A stretch of 64,000 bases of DNA from Pilaira anomala (taxonomy: Eukaryota > Mucoromycota > Mucoromycetes > Mucorales > Mucoraceae). The stretch covers positions 1-64,000 of the forward strand of contig JAIXMQ010000029.1 in NCBI GenBank assembly GCA_025716855.1, written 5' to 3'. The notes beneath the pieces are model-generated. The model was not told where the DNA came from. It saw only the letters and a program-made list of their open reading frames with translations, and did not search any database. The position numbers and the translations under genes were made by a program. Shown piece by piece: positions 24,931 through 36,316 of this stretch (its first letter is position 1; every line of letters starts with the position of its first letter).

Positions 24931-26394
24931 TTATATGTTTTTAATATCTTCTAAATCTTCGATATTCTGACCTTCTTGTTGAGCCAATACATGTGCTCTT
25001 TGTCTGGGTTCAGGTAACATGTAAAACTCTTGACATTTTTCAAATACACGGCCAGATCCCTAAAAAAAAAAAAAAAAAAAAAAAAGTTAAAATTAGAAAT
25101 TGTATAGTTTAGTAATAATAAACTTTACCTTGGGAGGAATAGGAATAGGAAAGAAGATAGTATACCAGGGACTAAATCATAAATTAGTTAAATTTTATAT
25201 ATTATTTGACACATGTTTTATATATATTTGTATCTATAATAACTTACTATTGATCACATATGTTAAAGAATCTTTTAAAGTTTTGTATCGCACCAAAATT
25301 ATACATGTTTACAAATATTTCACCTTGACTTTTACATACACCTTTATCATAATAATTATTATAGAACTCAACTGTCGTTTGTGCTGTAAAGATCTATATT
25401 TATACGTTAGTTTATTACAATTCTCCTAAATATATTTATATTTCGTTTTTTTTTTACCAAGTAATAATGCCAAATGCATAAAGCTCCTATAGCTAAGCCC
25501 ATACAGGCTGCTAAAATATAAGAAAATGCTAATAAAGGTCTTGGGAAATAGTATGGCCACTGAATGCAATTTTTTTTTTTTTAATTTAGTAAAATCCATT
25601 ATGCGTCATGTGCTTGTATATTGTTTAGACTTACATCTAATTGCGTTAGATCTAAGCATACCATGAAGGGTCGCCAAGCAAATATCACAAAATAGGCAGC
25701 TGCAAAGATTAAATATGTCATAAACAATACAAAATATCTATGATTAAAATGTCCAACACAGTTATGAATCCAAGGACCTGAAATAAAATCGATGTTTTTT
25801 AGTTTGCTAGCTTTTCGAATTTAAAAAAAAAAGGAGATCTTACAGTGATGATCAAATCTTAATATACATGTGTTGCAGACACTGCAATGATGTGCTCTTT
25901 CGGGTTTCGGTAAATGACCTAATTGAAATATACGTTTTAATGTCTTTGTCATTCATCTTATGGTTTTTTCTTAATTGTATTTACATTTTTTGCATGATTG
26001 AGGAAATTGTGAATGCTCTTCCATTTCTAATAACATCGTTCGCATAGAAACGTCCTAAATTCAAATGTTAGTACTCAATTCTTTTTTCTTTTCTTAGTAC
26101 TGAGCTTACGTTTGAAGAGCTGGGGCCGTCCTCTTTTCTATATTCTTCCATATCTCCTGGCGAAGTCACAATAGCCATATAATAGTGAAAGTGAATACTA
26201 TATACAATATATGCTGTAAAGAGTACAGTAAATACAGAGAGTGATTTATCCCATAAGGAAGTGTCAGTCCAGCTATGTGAGTATGGAAATACTACAAAAT
26301 AATATGCTAATACGCACATATTAAGTAGTAATATAGCAATTCCAATAAATACAGGTCCAATACTCCATATTGCCTTATCCACAATCTTTGTCAT
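24931..26394 (-). CDS. DHHC-type protein S-palmitoyltransferase
   Basis: Transfers palmitate to cysteines of membrane proteins. Eight exons (26110-26394, 25985-26054, 25844-25918, 25635-25777, 25458-25559, 25248-25393, 25129-25171, 24931-25059) give 330 residues. Two membrane segments come first ([19 protein letters not shown] and one near FTAYIVYS). Next comes the cysteine-rich domain [21 protein letters not shown], with the catalytic DHHC cut by an intron after the first base of its Cys codon. Two more membrane segments follow ([39 protein letters not shown]), then the TTxE-type motif QTTVEFYN. The C-terminal tail is cytosolic. Which of the Pfa/Akr/Swf group it matches cannot be settled by eye. 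Confidence 0.93.
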
Positions 26395-29017
26395 AATTCT
26401 TTTTGTAAAAGGGTAAAAAAAAAGGGCTGAAGATATTTTATTTTTTTTCCTTTTACGAGCTCAATATGTGTTACATCTTCTTAAAATTCCGACAAGATCA
26501 TATCATGATCATATCACAGTACCTTTTGTTATTTTCTCATACTTGACCGATACAGAAAATAGTTAACTTGGAGAAATTTATTATCAAATAGTTTTCCTAA
26601 TTGCAATTCTATTTTCCTGCAGAATGATATAAATCTAAGAAAATGCAAGAAAAAAACTTGAGCTTATACTGATTTATATACACCCTATTCTGATATAATA
26701 CACAATCGGTGGAAGAATTAAAAGTAATTTTTAATTTCTCACTTTCTCTTTCCAACACCAGAACGGGTCGAAAGATGTTTTTTCTAAGAAAAAATCTGCT
26801 TAAATCTCAAAGCGAGAACGGGTTGAAAGAATTTTTTTTTCTCTTGAGAAGGGTACAATACCGAAAGCAACAAGGCTGAAAGTTTTTTAAGTTGAAATTG
26901 CGGATACTTTTAACAGCAAATTTCTAGTTACTTTGTTGTTTTTTTAAGGACCTTATCCCTTCCGTCCTTTATGGAACTTCCACATAGGGGGAAAAAATTG
27001 TTCTAAAAACCCGCCATAAATTCTACCTGACATTTGTTATTATCTTTATTTCTTTTCTAGCACATTTTACTTCTTCTGATGACAGCTACTCTACTCTTCA
27101 CAATTCTTTCCAAGCTCCTACAAGGCTTTAGCTCTCATGACCTTTGCTCTTCCCTGACAATTGGCTCTGTTACGTCTATCTCTCTTCAACAACAATAACA
27201 AACATTCCTGAACAGCTATCGCTGTTCTCCCCAAGATACATTTAGTGTAAGCATAACTCGTTTATTTTTAAAAAGATAATTAATCTAATCCTTTGTGTAT
27301 TTGTATTTTATAACCCTTTTTTTTTTGGTATTTTCAATTAAACGTATGCTGATTTTTTATTCAAACTTTTACTAATTTTCATTTTTTTATTCTGTATATT
27401 TCTATTATTCTGTAGTTAGAATTACTACATAACCTCTTTCTAAAACTTGTTTCCCATAAGTTATTAGAATAAATTTACATAACATTACCTCGAAGCTGGT
27501 CTATGAGTTAGACATATCATATAGTTCTGAAACTATCCAATTGTCAGTTTTTTACCCTTAATAATGATGAATAGTTTCATTAATCTCCCGCTCATCGTCA
27601 CACGGTAAACCTCGTTTTAGTAATATTTCTGATTCTATCATACGTCCAGTTACCTGGTTGTATGTAATAATATGATTCTCCTTCCTTAATTTCATCATCT
27701 TGAATACCATATGCACCCTCTTTTTTTTCAGGAGTAACATTATATTCCCTGTAAATATTTTCAAAAAATTCCTTATGGCAACTAAAGATAAATATCGAAA
27801 TATAGTATACTGTAGAAAGATACTATTTAGTAACAGTTATATTTAATCAAACGATACATCTTTAGACTGCATGTCTACAATAGTTATAAAAAAAAAAAAA
27901 AAAAACTTGACCATTCAAAAATGTTATCTAACCTAGTGATTAACAGGGAAGAAATCTTGTATGGAAAAAGATTATGATGACGGTATTAACGATAATATAG
28001 AAAGTACAAAAGATGACGTTACTGCAGTACTTGGTACACTCCTAAGAATTTGTTTAATGCACTCTTTTTTTCTGATCGATTTTCATACATATCAATAAAT
28101 GTCATGAGCATAGCACACAAAACAAATTTGAATAAAGTAATAACAAAAGTTATATGCTCACGCTCAAACGGTGAATGCATTTGGGTAATTAAACTATATG
28201 TCTGCAAGCTTGTAAAAGACTAGCTGCAGATGATGCTTCTCTTGTTACCGTATCTAATAAGAAATCTATACGTCCAACAAGTTGACATTTGGACTGGAAA
28301 TTCTTAAAAAAAGATGCATTATCGGCTGTTCAATGCTGGTAAAAGAAAAGAGTCATTGGTGCAAACACAAATGAAAAAATTTGATCGACACTTTTTAGGT
28401 CTGAACCAGCTCACGCTTATATGAACCTGTACAACATAAAAATCAATTTTATATTTACTGAACATTAAAAACAACTATACCAAATAAATAACGTAAAGTT
28501 AATACCCTTTTTTTTTTTACTCGTTGGTTATATGTATATAATAGAACGAATAATTTAGTTGAGTATTTTTATGTACACAAGCTAAGAGGTACAAAAACGC
28601 ACAGATAAATCTATCGAACAGCTCGTTTGCACTTTAACATAACTTTCTTGTAACCTAACTTGGTATACACAGTCCTTTATATATTAAACTTAGTTTAATT
28701 GACAATCAGGTACATACTATCATACTTTTAACAGATTTATCATACCACTAAAAATGTGTCAATAGACAGCAGAAAATGTTTATAAAATTAGAACTTGATC
28801 ACCAAAGTAAAATATTATTCTGTAAAAAAAAAAATCATAACACGTTGAGTATTATTTGTGGGATTTTAATGCTATTAAAAATAAGTAATATTGATTGTGT
28901 AACTTTGTTAATTAGGAATCTGTTGAAGAAGGAGTTGAAAAAGAAGCTATTTATAAATAGCTTACAGCTTTTCTTTTTCTTTTAAAAAAAAAAAGTTTTT
29001 TTTTTTCACTTTGTATA
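26395..29017. other. Intergenic region with decayed reading frames
   Basis: No intact gene seen. Two short minus-strand frames (27558-27764, 28019-28207) look like pieces of a decayed protein but match nothing I know. A direct repeat of GAACGGGTYGAAAGA occurs at 26761 and 26816. A pyrimidine/A-rich leader precedes the secreted-protein gene. Confidence 0.45.
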
Positions 29018-30188
29018 ATGTACCTCACTAATAACCTCATCGTTGCCAGTCTTTTTGCCATTGCATCTTCCTTTGTAAATGCTGCCGCCACTTCACCATT
29101 AACAGCAGTCAACAGTCAAGAAGACTTTTGTCTTTTCCTTCCTCCTCAACCTGGACTTAATATTCGTGAAACTGAAAACGATAGTATTCCATTCTGTACA
29201 AAAAAAGACACTGTACCTAAAGCTTCTGAATTCCCTGAAGGTAAAAAAAAGAAATTTTTTTTTTAATTGTCAAAGAATATTTTAATTTATTTATTTGTTT
29301 ATGATTAGGTTTTATTACTACTGCTCATTTTTTGAAATCAGATGATTATGTTCAAGTAACCGGTTTCTTTGATCGTTCAAAGTATAATTTAGCTGCCACC
29401 GATGTTGGCGGACAATACGATAACCATGCAAAGGGAAGACCTGTTCATGCTCAATGTAAAGACTATAAATACTTTGTCAGTTTGATTGAACCTGAAATCG
29501 AAAGATTCTGTATTAGATGTTGTAACGACAAGGTAACAACAGCAACTATTCATATTCATTATATTATCAAAACAATAGTTCTAAATATATTTTCTACCTT
29601 TTATAGAACAATTGTAATACTGGAAGATCCGGTTATGGTTGTCTTCGCGTCGTCGATGGTGATTACAATAGAGATAATAACTTTGTTAGTACCGGTGACA
29701 ACACTGAGTCTAGCTCTCACCAAAACTTCAGTATTGATAGTGTCTATACTGACTTGGATGCTTTACCTTCTAAAGATACTGCTTCCGAAGATAAATCTTC
29801 TGACAATAAAACTACTACTACTACTGATACCACTTCCAACGCAAACCAAGAAATCGCAGCTGAGATTGATTCACTCAAATCCGAGTTATCCAACTCTAGT
29901 GTAGAACAAGTTCAGACTAAATGGAATGAGTTTGCCTCTAAATTATCTAGTAGTTACCCTCAAGTTTCAGAACAAATCAAAAAAATATCTGACATCACTA
30001 CCAGTCTTACTACTGCTGAAGAATGGAATAATTTTATGGATTTAGTCTCTGAAAAGATCATTCAACTTCAAGGAACAGCTACTTCTACTTCTTCAGAAGC
30101 TACTACTAGCACTCATACTGATAGTAAAGAAGATTTAGAATGGTTATTTAACCATCGTAATAGCCACGATAACCAAGCTACTTGGTAA
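29018..30188 (+). CDS. Secreted protein of unknown function
   Basis: Three exons (29018-29240, 29309-29532, 29607-30188) give 342 residues. The start has a clear signal peptide (NNLIVASLFAIASSFVNAAA). The mature N-terminal domain carries several Cys (DFCLFLPPQPGL, IPFCTKKD, VHAQCKDYKYF, ERFCIRCCNDK, NNCNTGRSGYGC) and reads VTGFFDRSKYNLAATDVGGQ. The spacing suggests a disulfide-stabilised extracellular domain of a kind found in secreted hypothetical proteins of fungi. The second half is Ser/Thr/Asp-rich with a helical stretch (EQVQTKWNEFASKLSS). There is no GPI-like hydrophobic end. The enzyme or binding role is unknown. Confidence 0.75.
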
Positions 30189-31735
30189 TTTATCACACAC
30201 ATTCTTTTTAAATAAATAGTAAAATAAAGTCTTGTATTTCAATAATTTACATAAAAAAGAACAAAAGAAAAAAATTATTCAATTAATGATTTATCTTTTT
30301 TTATTATTACATCGTTCATTCGCTTTTTATAGTATCATGAAATGCATATTAAGAAAATAGTAGCTTTTGATAACTAGTCAATAGCATAAGTCATATAGGA
30401 ATAGAATACGACGGTTGAGGTGTTTTTATACTGTCTAATAAGTTTATTTACGTTAAAAGAAGTAGTTAGGATGTATAGTAGTTATCGAATATAGAAATAA
30501 ATGAATGGGAGTTAGATGGTCTTGACATAGAAATTTGATAATGTGGTTTATAATTTTTCAATGCTTTCACCTTTTGCCAATTTAAGTTGATGTGTAGTTG
30601 GCATTTTCGTTCGCATCAAAGATTATTGAAAGCCAAAACAAAAATGTTAACGCAATCTTATGATTGTATAGCGCTTGTAATTTTAAAAAGCCCTTTTAAA
30701 ACTACCATTACATTACGCTTTCAAAAGCCCTACACTATGCTATCTATTTTACTGACATTAATTAGTCTTTTTGATAAAGAAAAACGAGGTATTATAGATA
30801 TGATGTTTTTGTTGTAGCGAAAAAAAAAAAATTGAGCCAGTTGTATGTTCAATATTTATAGGACACAAGATATTTATTTATTGCGATTATTAAAGAACAA
30901 GACGAAACAAGAAGTTTTATGGTCAAAAAATATGTCTACAAGGATGTAAATTTTTGCTTCAAAACAAATGATTCTTGTACTTGCTTAACCTCCTCAGGTA
31001 TTGTTATACAACTGCATATAACTTGTCATTGATAAATCTTGTCAGTAGTAACTCTTGAAATAAAATATATGTATGAGTATACCTTTGACTTCACATCGTT
31101 GACGCCTTGATTTACAACATCTTGATTTAAAACACCTTGTCTGACCACACAAGTTATCCTTAAAGGTACCGCCATTTCTTTTTTAAAGCCTGTTCATCAG
31201 AAAGAGCTCTTCTTATTCCTAATATAGAATTTCTTCCTACTGGTTATAAAATGATTAATTTAAAATATTACCAATGTATATTTGAAGTTTTTGGTTTTCT
31301 TCTTGAGTTTGATACTTGATAACCTTTTTTAGCCTTAAAGCTGACCACTACGCCAGAGCCACCAGATAAGTCATTCTAAAGTAAGTTAAAGATCCTCTTA
31401 AGCAGGAGCAGAAAGAACATAAGTTATCAAATGAGGGAGGACAAACTCACTTCAGATATCATTACAATTTGTGCCATGTGTAATACGATGGCCTTATCGT
31501 CCAGTGCATAGCCCAAAAGCATGTTTCCATATTGTTGCTTATACAATCTCAAAGGCTGATTTGAGTACACACGAGAACTCTTATTTGGTAATATTTTTAT
31601 TGTATAAAAAATTTAATCTTCCAAGGTAGCATTTCAAATTAAGATGACATATGTCAATAAAGAATAAAGACACCATAGTTTTCAAAAAGTTAGGAAAACA
31701 TGTTTATTAAATAAATATATAAAAAAAAACCGAAG
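30189..31735. other. Intergenic region, no gene recognised
   Basis: 3' region of the secreted-protein gene, then AT-rich sequence. The plus frame 30587-30817 has no domain. The right part borders the broken Tc1/mariner transposase; no clear terminal inverted repeat of that element was found here. Confidence 0.45.
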
Positions 31736-32791
31736 TTAGAAGCGCGTTGGCACCCCTTTGGCTTTAATTACAGCCTCGCATCTTTCCTTCATCCCCTTTA
31801 CCAACGTACCAGCATACTCTACACTAAGTTTTCCCCATTCCTCCTTCAATTTTTCCATACTTTTTACCTCGGACCTTCTCTTACCAATCCTATTTTTAAA
31901 AAGTCCCGAAACGTTCTCGATGGGGTTCAGATCCGGACTTTGAGCTGGCCAGTACTCAAAGCCCTTAATATCCCAACGCTTTTTCCACCATCTTGCATAC
32001 GTTGAAGTATGACAGCTGGCACCATCTTCTTGGAATATAAACTCCCTCTGCTCTTCCTCTGAAAGTCTAGTTACCCAAGAGATGTAGTTATTTGACAAGC
32101 AGTTGATATAAGCTTCTTGATCCACTGTACTGTCAAAAAACACCAAAGGACCAAATCCACCACCCCAGAAGCATCCCCAGACCATTACGCTACCAATTCC
32201 CCACTTGGTCGTCTGTACAATATTAGCAGCGTCATATCTGTGGCATTTTTGTCGAATACCTCTTGGAGCTTCAACATGACCTCCTGCAGTGAATTTCGAC
32301 TCATTCGACCAAATTACACTCATCCATTGGTCTTCATCCCAATTAACATGCTGTCTTGCCCATTCCAGTCTTTTTTTCTTGTGTTCTTCTGTCAAACGTG
32401 GTTTATGGGCTGCAATGTATGAAGAGTATCCCTCCCTTTTTAAACTCTTGATGACTGTTGCTCTACAGACATCGATGTCCATCTTTTTTAATTCGACTTT
32501 TAAGTCATTATAGCAGCATAATGGGTCCTTATGCAAAATCTGCTTGAGGTGTCACATTGCTCTTTCGTCAAGTTTACGCTTAATATCAGGCCTCTTGCTT
32601 CTTTCTGTTGTCTTTCTCTTTTCGTATCTCTCGAGAAAATTACTGACGGTAGAGTAAGGAATGCCCATGTGTCTTGAAATCTCGGCTTTCGAAATTCCGA
32701 ACTTACTCAAGTGATAAATACCACCTAAATCAAATTCAGAATATTTATTATGGGTGTTATTTGAATCTGTTTCAGTATTTGAAGTTGACAT
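31736..32791 (-). pseudogene. Tc1/mariner transposase, inactivated
   Basis: Tc1-family transposase of about 352 codons, broken by a TGA at 32552-32554 in an otherwise continuous frame. The N-terminal part has a helix-turn-helix (ISRHMGIPYSTVSNFLERYE). The nuclease part shows VIWSNESKF, where the family has an Asp in place of this Asn, then FQEDGASCHTS and SPDLNPIENVSGLFKNR. So besides the stop, the first catalytic carboxylate appears lost. Both changes fit single transitions. Clean terminal inverted repeats were not found. A dead copy. Confidence 0.9.
32552..32554 (-). other. Premature TGA in the Tc1 transposase
   Basis: In-frame TGA between the DNA-binding and nuclease parts, following ...DERAM and preceding HLKQILHKD. 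A CGA to TGA change would explain it. Confidence 0.85.
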
Positions 32792-32980
32792 TGCTGTTTA
32801 GATTAGTAGATAGTGGAGTAAGAGTCGTTTTATTGTTTAAAAAAAAAGGTAGTTTTTGAAAAAATAAATATCACCAAATAAGGGTTCTCGTGACTGTAAG
32901 TACTATACATGTTAATGTAATATTTGCTTAAATTAATTTTTTTTTATGTAGCCCCACTCGCTCCACTCTTCCAAGAGTAT

Positions 32981-33512
32981 AAGGACACTTATTGTGTTCC
33001 TTTGATCTCGTCTGTTCCTGCCTGGAACGCAAAAAAAGCTTCTCCTCCTGCCGAAGTTTGTAAATCTGCCACAATCATGGCAGATTTGTTCCAAAAAGCA
33101 TCCCCCGTGGATGTTTGTTATCCTGTCACGGAAAAAGGTCTCGTTGTTGTCTCTCCTCTTGCTCTACCTGTGTGTTCTGCTGTGGTTAGCGGTTGTAAAC
33201 CCGATTTTACATCGGGTTTGTTTGAATTACAAGTCTCTCCCCCTCTTCCCTTTCCTTCTTGTCCGGTCCCATCTCCTTCTGATACCCTTTCTTCTCTTTT
33301 TTCGCCTGTTGGGTACTATCCATTACAACCCTTTCTCTCTCTGGACCGGATCTAAATCTTTTACTTCAACAGTAAAAGATTTGTTTCAAGAAATGATTGT
33401 CGTGTTAAGAAGCAACCCTTTCACGACAATCATTGTAACAATTGAGGTCATTTACCTCCTCCGAAGGAGTAAACAAGGATGGCAAAGAAAAGACCGTCCT
33501 TGTTCTCTTTGC
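32981..33512. repeat. Tandem hairpin array
   Basis: About a dozen inverted repeats lie almost end to end in 530 bp. Perfect stems: 10 bp (33062-33071 with 33078-33087, loop CAATCA); 9 bp (33197-33205 with 33211-33219); 12 bp (33354-33365 with 33371-33382, loop TCAAC); 13 bp (33392-33404 with 33422-33434); 8 bp (33472-33479 with 33497-33504). A distant pair TCCGGTCC (33262) and GGACCGGA (33343) encloses another. Smaller or bulged hairpins sit at 32981-33002, 33014-33028, 33036-33058, 33099-33113 and 33451-33473. GCAAAGA (33482) with TCTTTGC (33506) interlocks with the last stem like a pseudoknot. A plus frame (32924-33355) reads through it without a known domain. Nature unknown. Confidence 0.7.
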
Positions 33513-33593
33513 TCTAAATAAACTATCTTTTTCATAAAATATTGTTTTCCCATTTGTGCATAACTCTTTCTAATTTTTTAATGCTTTGAAATA

Positions 33594-33722
33594 GATCTGA
33601 AGGAGAAGTTAAAAGAAGCTTGGTCAGAAATGACGGTCGAGTATATCGAGAGTCTTTACGAAAGTATGCCCAGAAGATGTAGGGCAGTTATAACTGCTAA
33701 AGGCGATGTTACTAAATATTAA
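33594..33722 (+). pseudogene. Orphan C-terminus of a Tc1/mariner transposase
   Basis: About 42 codons ending in a stop read LKEKLKEAWSEMTVEYIESL and then MPRRCRAVITAKG, the typical last helix and tail of a Tc1-type transposase. It resembles the end of the pseudogene at 31.7 kb but is on the other strand. Everything upstream that should encode the rest is replaced by the hairpin array. Confidence 0.8.
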
Positions 33723-34006
33723 TTTTTCTAATTTTTTTTTGTTAAACAACCTCATCTTTGTTCTTTCAAGTTTTGAAGGCATCTTGTCTGATTTATGATT
33801 TTTTATTGAGAAACGATACCAAAATGACTCCAGAGGTGAATCATTATAAATTACATAGTTATGTTTATTTTAAGAAAAAGCACACTCATTCTTCTACCTA
33901 GGTATGTTATTTCTTGTCTGTATCATCTTAACATAACGCACACAAAAAAAGCTGCTAAGTAGGTCAAATACAATGAATTATTATAGCTTTATTTTATAAA
34001 TCCTTA
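33723..34006. other. Spacer, nothing recognised
   Basis: AT-rich sequence between the Tc1 remnant and a MITE. Confidence 0.4.
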
Positions 34007-34309
34007 GAGCATTCACAGTCGTGTAGCTAAGTTTTTATCTAAAATAGAACTGATTCTCCATTACCTAAAATAACATTTTGGACTGATCTCCAGTCGTACA
34101 GCTATTTCTTATGCTATTTTACATACTGCTATTTACAAAAATACCTTACAAAAAAAAAAGCTAAACGTTTGCCATCTTTGGCATATTTTTAAGATAATTT
34201 GTTCAGGATGCTAATTTAGGATATCTATTGCTATACCATTGTGGATAATTAATGCCAAAATTTTCGGCTATTTTAATTTATGGATTTAGCTATACGACTA
34301 CGGATGCTC
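34007..34309. mobile_element. MITE-like element with 24-bp imperfect inverted repeats
   Basis: Left arm 34007-34030 (GAGCATTCACAGTCGTGTAG...) and right arm 34286-34309, complementary at 20 of 24 positions. The element is about 300 bp and has no coding capacity. Flanks TTA and TCA could be a diverged 3-bp duplication. A third partial copy of the arm (CCAGTCGTACAGCTAT) lies inside at about 34089. The size and ends fit a non-autonomous DNA transposon. Confidence 0.65.
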
Positions 34310-34585
34310 TCATCGTGGCTATAAAATAGTACCTACTAATTTTAATAGTTGTAGGATAGGATACATTTATTTATTTTAATTTTTGGGCTAATTTTTTTTT
34401 AAATAAGTGAACGAATAATTTATAAATAAAGAATATATTATTAGTTTTAGGATGTTTTTGTTTTTAAAAGTGAGAAAAACGTATAAGTTGGGTAAATACA
34501 TAAATAATAAAAATTAGAAAAAAGGAGAAATGATATAGAAAGAAATGCAAAAACTATTTGTATGTAAAAAGAAAGGGTCTATTAA

Positions 34586-36316
34586 TTATGATTTAATACA
34601 ACTTCCAGGAATAGGGCCTTCTTTTTCAACTGGAGTGGCGGGAGGGGTGGAAGCTTGAATAACAGTGGGAGCAGCGACAGCAGCACCGTTACGGTTGTGA
34701 GCCATATGAGCTTTAACCAAGTGACCAGCAGCCAAGGCAGCACAAAGAGAGAGCTCACCAGCCATAACGGAAGCACAAATGACGCGAGCAAGGCGACGGG
34801 CATTAGCCCCGGGTTCAGTGGGATGAGGGCCACGAACACCAATGAAATCAAGCATAGCTTGTTGAGGAGGTAAGATTGTACCACCACCAATAGTTCCAAC
34901 TTCAATACAAGGCATAGTACAGGATATATGGAGATCTTTGCCTCCGTTGACAGCCTTCATTAAAGTGATACAGTTAGAACTCTCAACGTTTTGAGCAGGA
35001 TCTTGACCAGTAGCCAAGTAAACAGCAGTCAAAATATTAGCAGCGTGAGCATTGAAACCACCAACGGAACCAGCCATAGCAGAACCGATTAAGTTTTTAG
35101 AAATATTCAATTCAACAAGAGCTTCAACGGTGGTCTTTAAGACTTTTTGGACGACAGAACCTGGAATAACAGCTTCAGAAACACAAGATTTACCACGACC
35201 TTCAATCCAATTGATAGCAGCAGGCTTTTTATCAGTACAATAATTACCCGAAAGAGAAATAATTTGCATATCGGGATAACGCTCAGAAATTTTACTTAAA
35301 GCTTTTTCACAACCCTTTGAAATCATGTTCATACCCATAGCATCTCCTGTAGTTGTGGAGAAACGAATATATACAAGTCTACCAGCAAGTGCTACCTTTA
35401 ATTTACGTACACGGGCAAAACGAGACGTAGAGTTAAAAGCCTCAGTCACAATATCTTCTCCTTCTTGTTCGATCCAACGCTTACAATCAGCTGCACGAGT
35501 AATATTAGGAAATTCCACACAGGGTCCACGGGTCATACCGTCAGCAGTAACAATAGTAGTTGCTCCTCCTCCAGCATTAATAGCTTTACATCCTCTTGCT
35601 GTAGAAGCAACCAAACAGCCTTCTGTAGTAGCCATAGGAATATGAATGAGATCGCCATCAATGTTCATGGGACCTATTTTTTTTTTGTTTGTTTGTTAAA
35701 CCACTGAAAAAAATAAAAAAGTTCTACCTTATTCTTCGTAACACTTACCAGCAACACCAACAGGAATGGGCATATAGCCAATCACGTTTTCACAACAAGC
35801 ACCCATGACTTTGTCATAATGATAATTTTTAACGGGAAGCAAACTTCCTTCGAGAGAATGAGTAATAGAATCACGAGAGATCAAAGCTCTACGAATATGA
35901 ACAGCCCGTTCGAAATCACCAAGTACCTTTTCAAGAGCATAAGGTGCCATCTTGCCATTTTGAACAATGGAAATGATTTCTTCATCGGATAAAACTTCTG
36001 GAGTACTAATTAAACTAAATGCTTCATCCAAAGTACGAATGAGACCTGTAGGTGGATGAGCATGCTTTCTCGAGGGCTTTGGCCCAGATGACTTCGTAAT
36101 AGAGCGTTCTTGTTTTTTAGTGGCGGGAGCAGAGACAGGTACTTCAACTCGTTCAATCACTTTTTGAATAATGACCTTGGGTTGTTGTTTTGAAACGTTG
36201 AAGAGATAAGTATTGAGAAATAAGGACGCACAGAGACCAATAGCTAACCACTTGAAGATGACAGGATATTGAATATACACAGCATAAACGTCAGAAATAT
36301 TTTCGAAAGGTGACAT
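34586..36316 (-). CDS. hmgR: HMG-CoA reductase with short single-span N-terminus
   Basis: Reduces HMG-CoA to mevalonate with two NADPH, the committed step to sterols and, in these fungi, carotenoids. Two exons (35749-36316, 34586-35673) give 551 residues from the ATG at 36316 ([11 protein letters not shown]). Only one membrane segment is seen, about residues 18-42 ([20 protein letters not shown]), then a Lys/Pro linker; there is no sterol-sensing domain. The catalytic domain is complete: [11 protein letters not shown] with the Glu, DKKPAAINW with the Lys, [13 protein letters not shown] with the Asp and [11 protein letters not shown] with the His, plus [14 protein letters not shown]. Class I reductases usually carry seven or eight membrane spans. 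Mucoralean fungi have several reductase genes; this could be a short paralogue. Confidence 0.95.

Noticed and set aside
27558..28207. Two minus-strand frames that might be exons of one gene
   Set aside because: No in-phase splice sites joining them and no family motif; treated as decayed sequence.
31600..32860. Terminal inverted repeats for the Tc1 pseudogene
   Set aside because: TAGTTTTC-like stretches occur on both sides, but no convincing repeat or TA duplication could be aligned.
32924..33521. Two overlapping plus-strand frames in the hairpin array
   Set aside because: No known domain, and their codons are built from the palindrome arms. A coding role is not excluded but not supported.
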